Part shown: positions 53,101 through 62,524 of the stretch, piece by piece
How the letters are laid out: the number at the start of each line of letters is the position of its first letter
Numbering within the stretch: position 1 is the stretch's first letter
Notes under the pieces: generated by a model
Told to the model about the DNA's origin: nothing
Databases searched by the model: none
Seen by the model: only the letters and a program-made list of their open reading frames with translations
Program-made: the position numbers and the translations under genes
NCBI GenBank assembly: GCA_963709505.1
Contig: CAVPXC010000022.1
Location: 62,001-126,000, forward strand
Length of the DNA: 64,000 nt
Origin: CAVPXC01 sp963709505
Lineage (GTDB): Bacteria; Chloroflexota; Anaerolineae; JAAEKA01
Direction: 5' to 3'

Positions 53101-53583
53101 AGGGTGGGTACGTCGGATGGTGATGAGCCGGTGAACAGCAGACGTAAGGGGCGATCGTGCCGGCCAGGGGACAGAGGGGATTGGGAGACGTGTGAAGCGG
53201 GTGACCGGAGTCTGGCCGTCGAGGGCCAGGAAGCGGCCAAGCGTCTCGTCATACAACAACTCCCAGGGTAGCGCGGCTAGATCGGGAGTGTCGATGGTTA
53301 GGCGCAGACGAAGGATGCCTTCAGACCCCACGTGAGCCCTGCTGGCTCGCCACAGTTCGGCCACAGCAGGCGCGCCGAACGCGCAGCGCCAGAGGGCGCG
53401 ACCAATTGCTTGTAGGTCAACCCCTGGCGTTAGGTCACGAATGTCTTCGAGCGCTTCGGGGCTGACAATGCAGGGCAGGATGCTGGGCGCGGAGGTTTGT
53501 CCGGCTGGCGAGTCGAGGACTTCGACGCTGACGGCGGCGAGGGTGCCGGTAAGGCGAAGATCGAAGTTGTGGGATGGTTCCAT
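50136..53583 (-). CDS. CHAT protease - NACHT NTPase - formylglycine-generating-enzyme-like protein, one frameshift
   Basis: About 1148 residues from ATG 53583 (AAGG upstream). N-terminal CHAT domain: RLRLTIDTPDLAALPWELLY, then one extra base near 53150, RPLRLLFTGSSPSDVPTLDV, IWHFAGHGT (His) and AVLNACRAGVGGGQAASVAG (Cys). NACHT: RLVILGEPGAGKTTTLWRLA (P-loop), VILLLDALNEMP (Walker B), VITCRKMDY. The C-terminal FGE-sulfatase domain: FWLARNPITRLQFQAFLSAT, AVSWYEAIAFCRWLTAK, GIHDLGSNVWEW. CHAT/NACHT combinations are typical of caspase-like defence. It lies antisense within phage head genes. Confidence 0.85.
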
Positions 53584-53846
53584 GATCCTTCTAATCAGTT
53601 TATTCCAAACTCGACCATCGCACAATGATCTATGTCATAGTTTCACATGAGTCTTCGTCAAAACGGGCGAGATCGCCGTAGGATTTTCAAGACCCCCTGA
53701 CACGAAATCTGTTTCGTGGTACACTATTCCTGTTCGTGCTAGAGTTAAGTATGTCTGGCACGTTCTGTCGGAAAGCTTCTCCTTCTTGCGAGTGCGTCGG
53801 GTACGCCAAGTGCGTCCCGGCGCACTTCTTTTTTGGAGCGTTGACG

Positions 53847-54023
53847 ATGGCTCAGGTTGCACGGTGCAGGTGGTGCGGTCTTACATGGTCGATCCAGGCC
53901 AAGGCGACCACGCCCGCCGCAGCCGCAGTCACGAAGGCCAACCAGGGCAACCGCTGCCCGTTTTGCCAGTCCAGCCAGGTCGTTCTGAGAACGGAACGAG
54001 AATCCCAAGCCACGCCCACGTGA
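53847..54023 (+). CDS. Small zinc-ribbon phage protein
   Basis: 58 residues from ATG 53847 (GGAG 9 bases upstream). QVARCRWCGLTWSIQAKATT and GNRCPFCQSSQVVLRTERES give two C-x-x-C pairs. Located between the CHAT gene and the scaffold, so a phage-module leftover. Confidence 0.5.
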   Translation: MAQVARCRWCGLTWSIQAKATTPAAAAVTKANQGNRCPFCQSSQVVLRTERESQATPT

Positions 54024-54051
54024 GCGGTCAATCACGGACAGAGGATCGACG

Positions 54052-54652
54052 ATGAGCGAAGAAGTCAAAGCAGGACACCCAGCAGGTCGAGGGCGATGCG
54101 CCCAAGCCCGACCCCACCTTCACCCAGGCCGACATCGACCGCATCGTGAAGGAGCGCCTGGAACGGGTCAAGGCCAAGTACGCCGACTACGACGACCTGA
54201 AGTCGAAGGCGGTGAAGCTGGATGAGCTTGAGCGCGCCAAGATGGACGAGCAGCAGCGCCTGGCCGCCGACCTGAAGACGCTCGAAGACCGGGCGGCCGC
54301 TGCGGAGAAAGCACGGGACGAGGCGCTGGCGCAGTCGCAGGAGCGGCTGATCCGGGCCGAAGTCACCGCCCTGGCCGCGGCGATGGGCTTCAAGTACCCC
54401 GGCGACATCCACCGCCTGGCCGACCTGTCGGCGACGAGCATCGAAGACAGCGGCGCGGTGGTCGGGGTCAAGGAGGCGCTGGAGGCGCTGGCCAGGGAGC
54501 GGCCCGACTACATCGCCAAGGCGACAGCCCCCAAGTTCGACGGAGAAGCGAAAGGGCAGGACGGCGGCGACCTACCCAAGCTAACGCCTGCGCAGGAGCG
54601 CGCGGTCAAGACGCTGGGCGTCTATTCTGACGCTACCTCCTTGCGCACCTGA
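54052..54652 (+). CDS. Phage scaffolding-like protein, one frameshift
   Basis: About 199 residues. ATG 54052 MSEEVKA, one extra base near 54074, then DTQQVEGDAPKPDPTFTQAD, DIDRIVKERLERVKAKYADY. Long coiled coil (KAVKLDELERAKMDEQQRLA and ADLKTLEDRAAAAEKARDEA). Usual position between head protein and capsid genes, as in DUF4355/GPO-type scaffolds. No capsid gene follows; the module is cut here. Confidence 0.65.
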
Positions 54653-54732
54653 CGCCGGCCCCGCCCCCCAAGGCACATCGAAAGGCACCAGCAATCGGGG
54701 AGGGAAGTACGCCCGGAAGGCGGGAGCCGGCG

Positions 54733-54790
54733 TTCCCCACTTGCGTGAGGACAGGTCCCCACTTGCGTGGGGGCAGGCTTCCTGCCTGGC
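54733..54790. repeat. Duplicated CCCCACTTGCGTG words
   Basis: CCCCACTTGCGTGAGGACAG and CCCCACTTGCGTGGGGGCAG lie 22 bases apart, followed by GCTTCCTGCCTGGCCC. Nothing else in 54653-54851. Confidence 0.45.
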
Positions 54791-54851
54791 CCTCTTGAGA
54801 AACAAAAGGGCTTAGGCGATCAGCCTGAACCCAGTCTAGCAGGTTCTTTGG

Positions 54852-55619
54852 TCAAGAAGCAGCCATTATTGACTTATTTGGAGGTTTCTTGATGCGCGCG
54901 GCGATGGCCTGGTTGAAGGTATGCTGCGGGTTGGCCAGCAAACTCGCTCGCTCGCCGATGCGCCGTAGCCACTCGCGATAGACCTCGGACCGCGGCCGGC
55001 CCAGGACGATGACCTGCTCGTATCCCCAATCGTCGTCCACGTTGCGCGGCCGGCCGCCAAGCGAGCGCGTAGACGTGGGAGTGACTGTGCTCTCTCGCTT
55101 GTAGGCCTCCCAACAGGCAATCAGCTGGCGCCAGCGCCCAGCGATGAAGCTGCGAATGGCGGTTTCGGCCTCCTGAACGGTGAGCCCTTGGCTCGCCGCG
55201 ACAGCCTCCGTCTCCATCACGTCGACGAAGAGTTTGCCCTGGCAGAACCCGGGTCGTGTCTGGAACAAGCGCAGTTGTAGCCTTGCACACGGGTCAGGGA
55301 TGCACTCCGGATCAGGCTCATCTGGGGCGTCGTCCTTGCACCGGGCCCGGCGCAGCCCGACGTTCAAGACTACGGTGATCACAGAATAGAGGTCGGGTTC
55401 AGAGGCGAGGCGGCAGACGAAGGTGTGGTCGCCAAAGGTGTACTCCTGTTGGTCGCCGCCTTGCAGAAGAAATTCGAAGACCTCCTCAGCAGATCCATTG
55501 AAGTAGAACAACTGTGTCTGCGTGAACAAAGATGTGCCTCCTCTTGGGTTGAGCCTGCCGGGTCCATCCCCCCAGGTGCAAGCCAACTCGTAGCTCGCGA
55601 CAGAACGCACCGATCGCAA
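54852..55619 (-). CDS. Conserved hypothetical protein with a PRNxDDDWGYEQ motif
   Basis: 255 residues; the ORF may start later than 55619. TSLFTQTQLFYFNGSAEEVF opens it, VLNVGLRRARCKDDAPDEPD is Cys/Asp-rich, and the C-terminus has SLGGRPRNVDDDWGYEQVIV then LGRPRSEVYREWLRRIGERA. I have seen this last region in Chloroflexota proteins of unknown function, so its conservation is likely; no catalytic motif is visible. Confidence 0.5.
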   Translation of the reverse strand: MRSVRSVASYELACTWGDGPGRLNPRGGTSLFTQTQLFYFNGSAEEVFEFLLQGGDQQEYTFGDHTFVCRLASEPDLYSVITVVLNVGLRRARCKDDAPDEPDPECIPDPCARLQLRLFQTRPGFCQGKLFVDVMETEAVAASQGLTVQEAETAIRSFIAGRWRQLIACWEAYKRESTVTPTSTRSLGGRPRNVDDDWGYEQVIVLGRPRSEVYREWLRRIGERASLLANPQHTFNQAIAARIKKPPNKSIMAAS

Positions 55620-55828
55620 GGAGACCGGCTGTGTGCAAAGGCGCGCGCCGGAGATGGCGTTCTAGGTTGAGTCCTGGCAAGGCTGTTCCGTCTGGAAAGC
55701 TGCTGTATCCCCTTGACACGGAACCATCCAGAGTTCTGGCGGAATCATTTCCCTCTAGAAAAGGATTAACCGTCAGGTGGAGCCCGATGGCCTGTCTGGC
55801 GGCAAGGACCGAAGTATAGCATGGAGAG

Positions 55829-56044
55829 CTAAAACGACGCGAATCCGAAACGCACCTGACGCAATGCGCCACGCCCAAGCGTGCAGGTGATGTTGCCCGC
55901 GAGGACGATCATCTCGGCGTCGAAGATCATCACGGCGCTGGACACGTCCTTTTTGAGCAGCAGTTCTTCGAGTAAAGGCAGGGCGGCGGCGGGGGCCTTG
56001 AAGTCGGCCAGCGGGTCGGCGTCGGGCGGCCGGCTGCTGCCCAA
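55829..56044 (-). pseudogene. Possible fragment of a phage or metabolic protein
   Basis: 71 residues, PDADPLADFKAPAAALPLLE then ELLLKKDVSSAVMIFDAEMI, VLAGNITCTLGRGALRQVRF. The composition is protein-like but no family is recognised and no ribosome site is obvious. Low weight. Confidence 0.25.
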
Positions 56045-56145
56045 GGGCGGCCATCAGGGGGTTGGTCTGCGCGGCCTTAGGGTGCGTTGAAACCCATCAC
56101 GTGTTGGTAAGAAAAGGCCCCCAGCTGCGTGTGTAACCCATCAAA

Positions 56146-56174
56146 TTGCACTTTGGGAAGGATTGGGCTACATT
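56146..56174 (+). promoter_or_regulatory. Promoter of the HigA-like gene, nearly leaderless
   Basis: TTGCAC (56146-56151), 17-base spacer, TACATT (56169-56174). The ATG at 56181 lies 7 bases after the -10, so transcription would start about at the start codon. GGGCTACATTAGGCCC may be an operator. Confidence 0.55.
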
Positions 56175-56180
56175 AGGCCC

Positions 56181-56471
56181 ATGAAGATGGACAATCCTCC
56201 CCATCCTGGTGAGATCATCAAGGGGCTGTGGCTCGACCCGATGGGTGTGAGCATCACTGATGCAGCCCGCGCCATGGGCGTGAGTTGCATGACCCTGTCG
56301 AAGATCGTGAACGGCAAGGCGCGCGTGACGCCGGAGATTGCTGTGCGGCTCTCCGTCGCGTTGGGTGGCAGTGCGGAGAGTTGGCTAGGACATCAGGTGA
56401 CCTACGATCTCTGGGAGATCGAACAACACGGCAATGACCTGCGGGCGGTGCCGTTATTTGCGGCTGCGTGA
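56181..56471 (+). CDS. higA: HigA-type antitoxin (XRE family), no toxin partner
   Basis: 96 residues from ATG 56181. PPHPGEIIKGLWLDPMGVSI then TDAARAMGVSCMTLSKIVNG and RVTPEIAVRLSVALGGSAES WLG-type ending are the HigA/VapI signatures. Normally HigB lies just upstream; here the upstream 300 bases hold no toxin, so it is an orphan. The next HTH gene is 22 bases downstream. Confidence 0.85.
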   Translation: MKMDNPPHPGEIIKGLWLDPMGVSITDAARAMGVSCMTLSKIVNGKARVTPEIAVRLSVALGGSAESWLGHQVTYDLWEIEQHGNDLRAVPLFAAA

Positions 56472-56493
56472 GCCAACAGCGTTCTGATGACCT

Positions 56494-56919
56494 ATGACCC
56501 TAAAACCGATCAAGAGCGAAGCGGATTACACAACGGCGTTGCAGGAGATCGAGCGGCTCTGGGATGCCGAGCCAGACACGCCAGAAAGTGACACGCTCGA
56601 AATTCTGGTGACGCTGGTCGAAGTGTACGAGAAAGGGCGCTACGACTTGCCAGCCCCGGATCCGATAGCCGCGCTGGAGTACTTCATGGAAAGCAGAGGC
56701 TGGACGCGCAAGCAGTTGGAGCCGTACATCGGCAGCCGCGGGCGGGTTTGGGAGATTCTCAACCGAAGGCGACCCTTGACGCTGGGGATGATTCGTAAGC
56801 TGGAACAGGCCACTGGCATTCCAGGCTCGATCCTGATTCAGCCCTATGAGACCGAGCAGGACGATCACGCACCTCTGTCGCGCGAAGTCGCGCCCATGGG
56901 ACATCTTGCCGCCAGGTAG
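56494..56919 (+). CDS. HigA-like transcriptional regulator / antitoxin (COG5499 type)
   Basis: 141 residues. LKPIKSEADYTTALQEIERL then WDAEPDTPESDTLEILVTLV is the N-terminal domain; DPIAALEYFMESRGWTRKQL then EPYIGSRGRVWEILNRRRPL is the Cro/CI HTH. Such antitoxins pair with HigB2/RelE toxins; none is adjacent. Confidence 0.8.
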   Translation: MTLKPIKSEADYTTALQEIERLWDAEPDTPESDTLEILVTLVEVYEKGRYDLPAPDPIAALEYFMESRGWTRKQLEPYIGSRGRVWEILNRRRPLTLGMIRKLEQATGIPGSILIQPYETEQDDHAPLSREVAPMGHLAAR

Positions 56920-56986
56920 GTCATTTTGCAGGTTCAGACGGTCCACAGCCCCCTCCCGCTGCGGATCGTCTTTTTTTACCAAGAGA

Positions 56987-57018
56987 AGACCCCCAACTGC
57001 GGGCCTGGGGGTCTATTT
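56987..57018 (+). terminator. Terminator-like hairpin after the HTH gene
   Basis: AGACCCCCA, 10-base loop, TGGGGGTCT then ATTTG; 9-bp stem. Confidence 0.6.
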
Positions 57019-57036
57019 GTTGCTTGGGGGTGGAGC

Positions 57037-57165
57037 CTAGTGGTGGCTGTGCGCCAGCAGGCGGCCCTGGGGGTCGGTGTGGACGTGCTGCTCCACCTCG
57101 CCGGTGAACACCAGCGGCACGCCGATCTGCTTGAGGGTAACTTTGACGGCAATGATCCTGGACCT
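57037..57165 (-). pseudogene. C-terminal fragment of a phage protein
   Basis: The minus-strand frame reads IIAVKVTLKQIGVPLVFTGE then VEQHVHTDPQGRLLAHSHH and stops at 57037. No start codon or family; a remnant. Confidence 0.35.
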
Positions 57166-57179
57166 TACAAGATCTTTTC

Positions 57180-57208
57180 TTGTGCATAACAACGAATGGG
57201 TATATACT
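57180..57208 (+). promoter_or_regulatory. Promoter of vapBC
   Basis: TTGTGC (57180-57185), 17-base spacer, TATACT (57203-57208). The vapB ATG is 64 bases downstream, with GGTATATACTATGGGTGGAT as a possible operator region. Confidence 0.55.
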
Positions 57209-57271
57209 ATGGGTGGATATCACTGGTCGAAAATGCGGAATTAGCAGCACTCTTGGTATGGAGAGACACCA

Positions 57272-57505
57272 ATGGACACAGCAAGGATCTTTCAGAGCGG
57301 ACGCAGCCAGGCTGTCCGATTACCAAAAGCATACCGGTTTGATGGGACGCAGGTGTTCATCAAGAAGATCGGCGACGCCGTCGTCTTGATGCCCTACCAA
57401 GGAGGTTGGCAGACGCTATTCGACAGCCTAGACGAGTTCTCGGAGGACTTCATGGCCAGTCGCAGCCAGTCTGAGCAACAACTGAGGGAGGATGCTTTCG
57501 AATGA
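57272..57505 (+). CDS. vapB: VapB-type antitoxin (AbrB/SpoVT fold)
   Basis: 77 residues. ARIFQSGRSQAVRLPKAYRF is the swapped-hairpin DNA-binding start; VFIKKIGDAVVLMPYQGGWQ completes it; SLDEFSEDFMASRSQSEQQL is the toxin-binding tail. The stop overlaps the vapC start by 4 bases. Confidence 0.92.
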   Translation: MDTARIFQSGRSQAVRLPKAYRFDGTQVFIKKIGDAVVLMPYQGGWQTLFDSLDEFSEDFMASRSQSEQQLREDAFE

Positions 57506-57906
57506 GACTGATGCTCGACACCAACATCTGCATCTACATTATCAAGCAGAAACCTCCCGAGGTGCTTGTTCGGTTCAACAGCTATGAAGTCGGCGACGTT
57601 GCGGTTTCGTCTATCACGGTGGCCGAGTTGCAGTTCGGCGTCCGGAAAAGCCAACAACCGGAGCGCAACCAACATGCGTTGGATCAGTTTTTGCTGCCGC
57701 TCCTGGTCGTGGATTTTGATCAAGCCGCAGCCGCGACCTACGGCGAAGTCCGTGCCTCGCTCGAACGCCAGGGTCAACCTATTGGGCCGTTGGATATGCT
57801 CATTGCTGCCCATGCCCTCAGCCAAAAACTGATTCTGGTCACCAACAACGTCGCCGAGTTCGACAAGGTGCAGGGGTTGGTGGTGGAGAATTGGGCGACT
57901 CGGTAG
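57502..57906 (+). CDS. vapC: VapC-type PIN ribonuclease toxin
   Basis: 134 residues. MLDTNICIYIIKQKP (first Asp), SSITVAELQFGVRKS (Glu), GPLDMLIAAHALSQKLILVT (Asp) and NNVAEFDKVQGL (last acidic) define the class that usually cuts initiator tRNA or rRNA. The canonical vapBC overlap supports the pair. Confidence 0.92.
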   Translation: MRLMLDTNICIYIIKQKPPEVLVRFNSYEVGDVAVSSITVAELQFGVRKSQQPERNQHALDQFLLPLLVVDFDQAAAATYGEVRASLERQGQPIGPLDMLIAAHALSQKLILVTNNVAEFDKVQGLVVENWATR

Positions 57907-58004
57907 GTGCGTGCAACGGCCTCCTCGAAGGTGCTCACGCCGTTGTAATCGACGGCGACACCCAAATGGGGCAACGTTCCTGTTCTAGCTTGAAGAGACC
58001 TTTC

Positions 58005-60789
58005 ATGCCAACAACGCTGACACCCCAGGAGTTCGTCAACAAGTGGCGCGGCAGCACGTCCACGGAACGCCAGGCCTACCAGCAACACTTTATTGACCTG
58101 TGCCACCTGGTGGGTCATCCAACGCCGGCCGAGCTGGACCCCGAAAACAAGTTCTTCACCTTTGAGGCGGGAGCCACGAAGCAAAGCGGCGGCAATGGCT
58201 TTGCCGATGTCTGGTACAAAGACCACTTCGCCATCGAATACAAAGGGCCAGACGGCAACTTGGGGAAGGCGTACAGCCAGCTCCTGCAGTACCGTGAATC
58301 GCTGGAGAACCCGCCGCTGTTGATCGTCAGCAACTGCCAGACCATCAGCATCCGCACCAATTTTACCAGCTGCGCCAACGTCACAGTTCCGATCACCCTG
58401 GACGATTTGTTGACACCCCAGGGGCTGCAGCAGCTTCGCTACATCTTCTACAACCCCGTCGCGTTTCGCCCGGAGATGACGGCCGCCCAGGTCACAGAGG
58501 ACAGCGGCTGCGCAGTTTGGACAATTGGCGTCACACCTCGCCAAGTGGGGATATCAGCCGTACGACATCGCTCACTATCTGATCCGCCTGTTGTTCTGTC
58601 TTTTCGCCGAAGACATCGATCTGCTGCCGGTCGATCTATTTACCCGCATGGTCGAGACTGGCCGGCGCAACGTCACCGGCTTCAATCGCCAAGTCAAGCT
58701 GCTCTTTCGGGCCATGGCCGAAGGCGATAGCTTCGGCGAGCACCAGATCCGCTACTTCGACGGCGGGCTGTTTGACGACGAAGCTGTGCTAGATATGGAC
58801 GGCGAAGGCATCGCCATCCTGCACGGCATCACGCAGTTGGACTGGTCCGCCATCGAGCCGGCCATTTTGGGCACACTGTTCGTGCGCAGCCTGGATCCGT
58901 CCAAGCGGGCGCAGTTGGGCGCGCACTACACCAGCAGGGAAGACATCCTGTTGATTGTCGAACCAGTGCTCATGGCGCCGCTGCGTCGAGAATGGGAAGC
59001 GATCAAGAAACAAGCACGTGAGTTGGCCGCGAAGCGTGACGCAGCGCCTACCAGGGCCATGGCGACTCGCATCCAGAATGAACTGCAGAAGCCTGGTCAT
59101 GGGCTTTGCCCAGAAGATTCGATCGATCCGGGTGCTGGACGCCGCCTGTGGAAGCGCCAATTTCCTCTACATTTCCCTGCGGCTGCTGATGGACCTGGAG
59201 AAGGAAGTCAGCAACTTCTGCGGTGAAATTGGTTTACAGCCGTTTTTCCCGGAGGTGAGTCCGGCCCAACTGTACGGCATCGAGATCAACGACTACGCCC
59301 ACGAACTGGCGCAGGCCACGGTGTGGATCGGTTATCTGCAATGGCTGCACGAGAATGGCTACGGCTTTCCCTCTGAGCCGATCCTACAGCCGCTCCACAA
59401 CATCAAGCATATGGATGCGATCCTGGCCTACGATGAGCAGGGCCGGCCGGTGGAACCGGAGTGGCCGGAGGCGGAGGTGATCGTTGGCAATCCGCCGTTC
59501 TTGGGAGGTAAGCGCCTGCGCAATGAACTCGGCGATGCTTACGTCGCCGAGTTGTTTAAGTTGTATGCGGGAAAGGTACCACACGAGTGCGATCTCGTCT
59601 GCTATTGGTTCGAGAAAGCGCGGACACAGATCGAGCGGGGAAATGCCAAGCGAGCTGGACTTTTGGCGACCCAGGCCATCCGCGGTGGAGCCAATCGCAA
59701 AGTCCTTGAAAGCGTCAAAGCGACAGGCGACATTTTCTGGGCACAGTCCGATCGTGACTGGGTCTTGGACGGTGCCACTGTCCACGTCTCGATGGTGGGT
59801 TTTGATCTGGTGCTGAGACAGATCGAGTGCTCGATGGCCGGACTGTTTCGACAATAAATGCAAACCTTACTGAGATGACCGACGTAACCCAAGCTAGCAA
59901 ACTACGGGAAAATGTTGGGATCTCTTTCATGGGTGTCACGCCAGCTGGTCCTTTCGATATAGATGAAGACACGGCGCGCCGATGGATAGAACTGCCACCA
60001 AATCCTAACGGTAGACCAAATGGCGATGTACTTCGTCCATACTTCAACGGAGTTGACCTGGCAAGACGCCCAGGCTCAGTATGGATCATCGATTTTGGTG
60101 TTGGAACTTCTCTCGCCACTGCCGCATCGTACGAGGCACCGTTTGAGTATGTAGAATCTGAGGTAAAACCACAGAGGTTGAAACAACGATCGACCATAGA
60201 TCAATGGTGGTTGTTTGAGCGTCCCCGGCCTGACATGCGGCAACGCGCTGAAGATCTTTGGCGATACATTGCTACATCCCAGGTTTCGAAATATCGCTGT
60301 TCTCGTGGCTTCCCGCTGACGCAATGCCCGCAAACGTAGTAATTGTCTTCGCTCGTGACGACGACTACTTCTTTGGTGTATTACATTCGAAGGCGCACGA
60401 GATTATGGGCGCGTCGTAAAGGTACCCAACTTCGAGAAGCGGAAAGTGGTCTGAGGTACACACCAACCACTTGTTTCGAGACCTTCCCCTTCCCCTGGCC
60501 CCCAGGAAGCGAACCTGCTGGCGATCCCCGCGTCGAAGCCATCGCCCAAGCCGCCCGCGAGTTGGTGGAGCAGCGCGACGCCTGGCTCAACCCACCTGGC
60601 GCGAGCGAAGCCGAACTCAAGAAGCGCACGCTGACCAATCTCTACAACCAACGGCCGGCCTGGCTCGATCTCGCGCATAGGAAGCTGGATGCGGCCGTCT
60701 GCGATGCCTACGGATGGCCGCACGACCTGGCGGATGAGGAGGTGTTGGAGCGGTTGCTGGCGCTGAATTTGAAGCGGGCCGGACTTTGA
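58005..60789 (+). pseudogene. Type IIG/IIL restriction-modification protein (MmeI-like), about five frameshifts
   Basis: ATG 58005 starts LTPQEFVNKWRGSTSTERQA and QQHFIDLCHLVGHPTPAELD, ADVWYKDHFAIEYKGPDGNL (nuclease-like part with E-x-K). Shifts fall near 58508, 59090, 59835, 60300 and 60410. Next come LASHLAKWGYQPYDIAHYLI, LGAHYTSREDILLIVEPVL, VLDAACGSANFLYISLRLLM (motif I, normally DPACGSGNF) and VIVGNPPFLGGKRLRNELGD (motif IV), then a target-recognition part ending LRYTPTTCFETFPFPWPP. Net length change is one base. Probably dead. Confidence 0.75.
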
Positions 60790-61015
60790 CCCCTATGGCC
60801 AAACCATACATAGTGTAGGTTCCCCCCACCCCCTCGCGCCCACAGGGAGCCGCCAGCGGGTGAGGATTCCGGGAGGCGGACCATGACAGAGGCCATAGCC
60901 GAGGGAGTCGGCATGGTATACGCTTCGACGTAATTTCAGCTTTGGAAACTTGTCCCCTACGAGAGGGCATGCGATCTAGAAGAGCGCTTATCCATTGTAA
61001 TGCGAGCGGAGAAAC

Positions 61016-61666
61016 ATGACCGATACAGGAACGACCACATTCTCGCCGAATTCCGCAATCGACGCTGCAATCAAGGAGTTGTTGCCGAACTTCAGCCTTG
61101 GTTCGCAGAGGCGAATGAAGAAGGCTATTCTGAATGCGAAGAAATCGGCGGAAAAACACCGTGACGAGAACACTGATGCTGCCGCGCGCCATATCTTTCG
61201 AGAATTCATCCCAGCTTCTATCTTGAACCAAAATGGTTTCGCCTTCGAATACGAAATACGTCTGGATGGACGAACGCCTGATTGGCTTGATGATTCTGCG
61301 AAATTGATGCTGGAGTTTTACACGTACGAGCGCGGTGGCACTTCTGGCCTTATGGAGCGCTTAACATCATCAGTAACCGAAAAATGCACCAAATACAAGG
61401 ATATCATCGCGGCAAACTCATTGCGGTTCATTGTGGCTGTGTACTTGGACTTTTTGACCGGGATATCGCTTGATGAATGCCGTGAAGATGTCGAGTCGTT
61501 TCGATCGTTGTTCGATACCAACAACTCATTATGGGCGCTTCTCTTCTTCACAGAAACGCAAGCCTTTGGTCGTACGCAATATTACGGATTCCTCTGTCTT
61601 TGTGTGGATTCTTCTTACAAGGCCATTCCGAACTGGCCTTTTGACACGATACATCTTGGCCAATAG
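61016..61666 (+). CDS. Hypothetical protein, possible PD-(D/E)XK-like nuclease
   Basis: 216 residues from ATG 61016. Helical start (SAIDAAIKELLPNFSLGSQR and RMKKAILNAKKSAEKHRDEN), then FAFEYEIRLDGRTPDWLDDS and AKLMLEFYTYERGG, an E...PDW...E pattern seen in some restriction-like folds, and VESFRSLFDTNNSLWALLFF. The codon use is less GC-rich than the neighbours, which suggests recent arrival. Position next to the broken RM gene supports a defence role; not proven. Confidence 0.5.
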   Translation: MTDTGTTTFSPNSAIDAAIKELLPNFSLGSQRRMKKAILNAKKSAEKHRDENTDAAARHIFREFIPASILNQNGFAFEYEIRLDGRTPDWLDDSAKLMLEFYTYERGGTSGLMERLTSSVTEKCTKYKDIIAANSLRFIVAVYLDFLTGISLDECREDVESFRSLFDTNNSLWALLFFTETQAFGRTQYYGFLCLCVDSSYKAIPNWPFDTIHLGQ

Positions 61667-61678
61667 GAGCCGACATCG

Positions 61679-61887
61679 TTACCCAACCTGATATGCAACA
61701 GATGCCTCTCGGTCGACGAGAGCGAGCGTACTAATGGCGTAAGTCGTGACATGGGCTTCCCTTGCAGCGGGCGGTGGCGCGGTCACGCCATCCGCTAGCC
61801 CTCCCCACCGTACGATCCAGCAGCCGCCAGCCGCATCCACCGGATACGGCACCAGGTCGCCGCCCGATATGAAGTAGCCGTCTTGCG
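61679..61887 (-). pseudogene. C-terminal fragment of a phage-like protein
   Basis: Minus-strand frame QDGYFISGGDLVPYPVDAAG and GCWIVRWGGLADGVTAPPPA, then TTYAISTLALVDREASVAYQ and a stop at 61679. The 5' side is cut by a stop codon. ATTGTAACCG precedes it, a word shared with 47228 and 48443. 61888-62165 shows no gene. Confidence 0.35.
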
Positions 61888-62165
61888 GTTACAATCATAT
61901 CTTCTTGCATTCGCCTGTTCCCTCTGATCGTAGCGATCCAAGTCCCACGGCACGACCCCGTTCAATCGTCAATCCGAAAAACCAGCACGGCCTTCGGCTG
62001 GCGGCACGTCATGCAGCCGCCGATCTCGACGCTGACCAGCCGGCCAGGCGGCGTTTCAAAACAGGAGCCGCGTCGGCCTGCCGACACTCCGATAGATGAA
62101 AACAGCGGGGCTCGGTTTTAAACTGGCTGTCAAGCCGGGCGGCGCTTCTGTATGCCACATTTCGG

Positions 62166-62194
62166 TTGATCTTTTGCTTTTGCAGTGGTATAAT
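62166..62194 (+). promoter_or_regulatory. Strong sigma-70-like promoter of the mazEF-type pair
   Basis: TTGATC (62166-62171), 17 bases, TATAAT (62189-62194), a consensus -10. The start codon lies 94 bases downstream. Confidence 0.7.
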
Positions 62195-62287
62195 CGCCTC
62201 TGCATGGCCTTTCGGGCCATCGTCTTTGTCGTCGTGACGTTTATTAGCCGCAGGTTCAGATAGCGGGCTTTGTCCAAGGTTAACCCT

Positions 62288-62524
62288 ATGAACGCCAGCT
62301 CAATCGAAAGAATTGAGATAGAAATCAGCCAACTTGCCTTGCCAGACCAACTTTGGCTGCTGGAGCGCCTGATTCAGCGCATACGCAGACGCACATTGCA
62401 GACACAGCCCTCATTGGAGGGGCAACTCGCCGCGATGGCACAGGATCCCCACATGCAACGTGAGTTAAAGGCGATTGAGGCGGAGTTTGCCGGCACCGAA
62501 GCGGATGGTTTAGGGGTGGCTTGA
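62288..62524 (+). CDS. MazE-like antitoxin
   Basis: 78 residues from ATG 62288. SIERIEIEISQLALPDQLWL then LERLIQRIRRRTLQTQPSLE, ending QAIEAEFAGTEADGLG-like. This helical antitoxin usually precedes MazF in Chloroflexota and cyanobacteria. The stop overlaps the mazF ATG by one base (TGATG). Confidence 0.8.
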   Translation: MNASSIERIEIEISQLALPDQLWLLERLIQRIRRRTLQTQPSLEGQLAAMAQDPHMQRELKAIEAEFAGTEADGLGVA

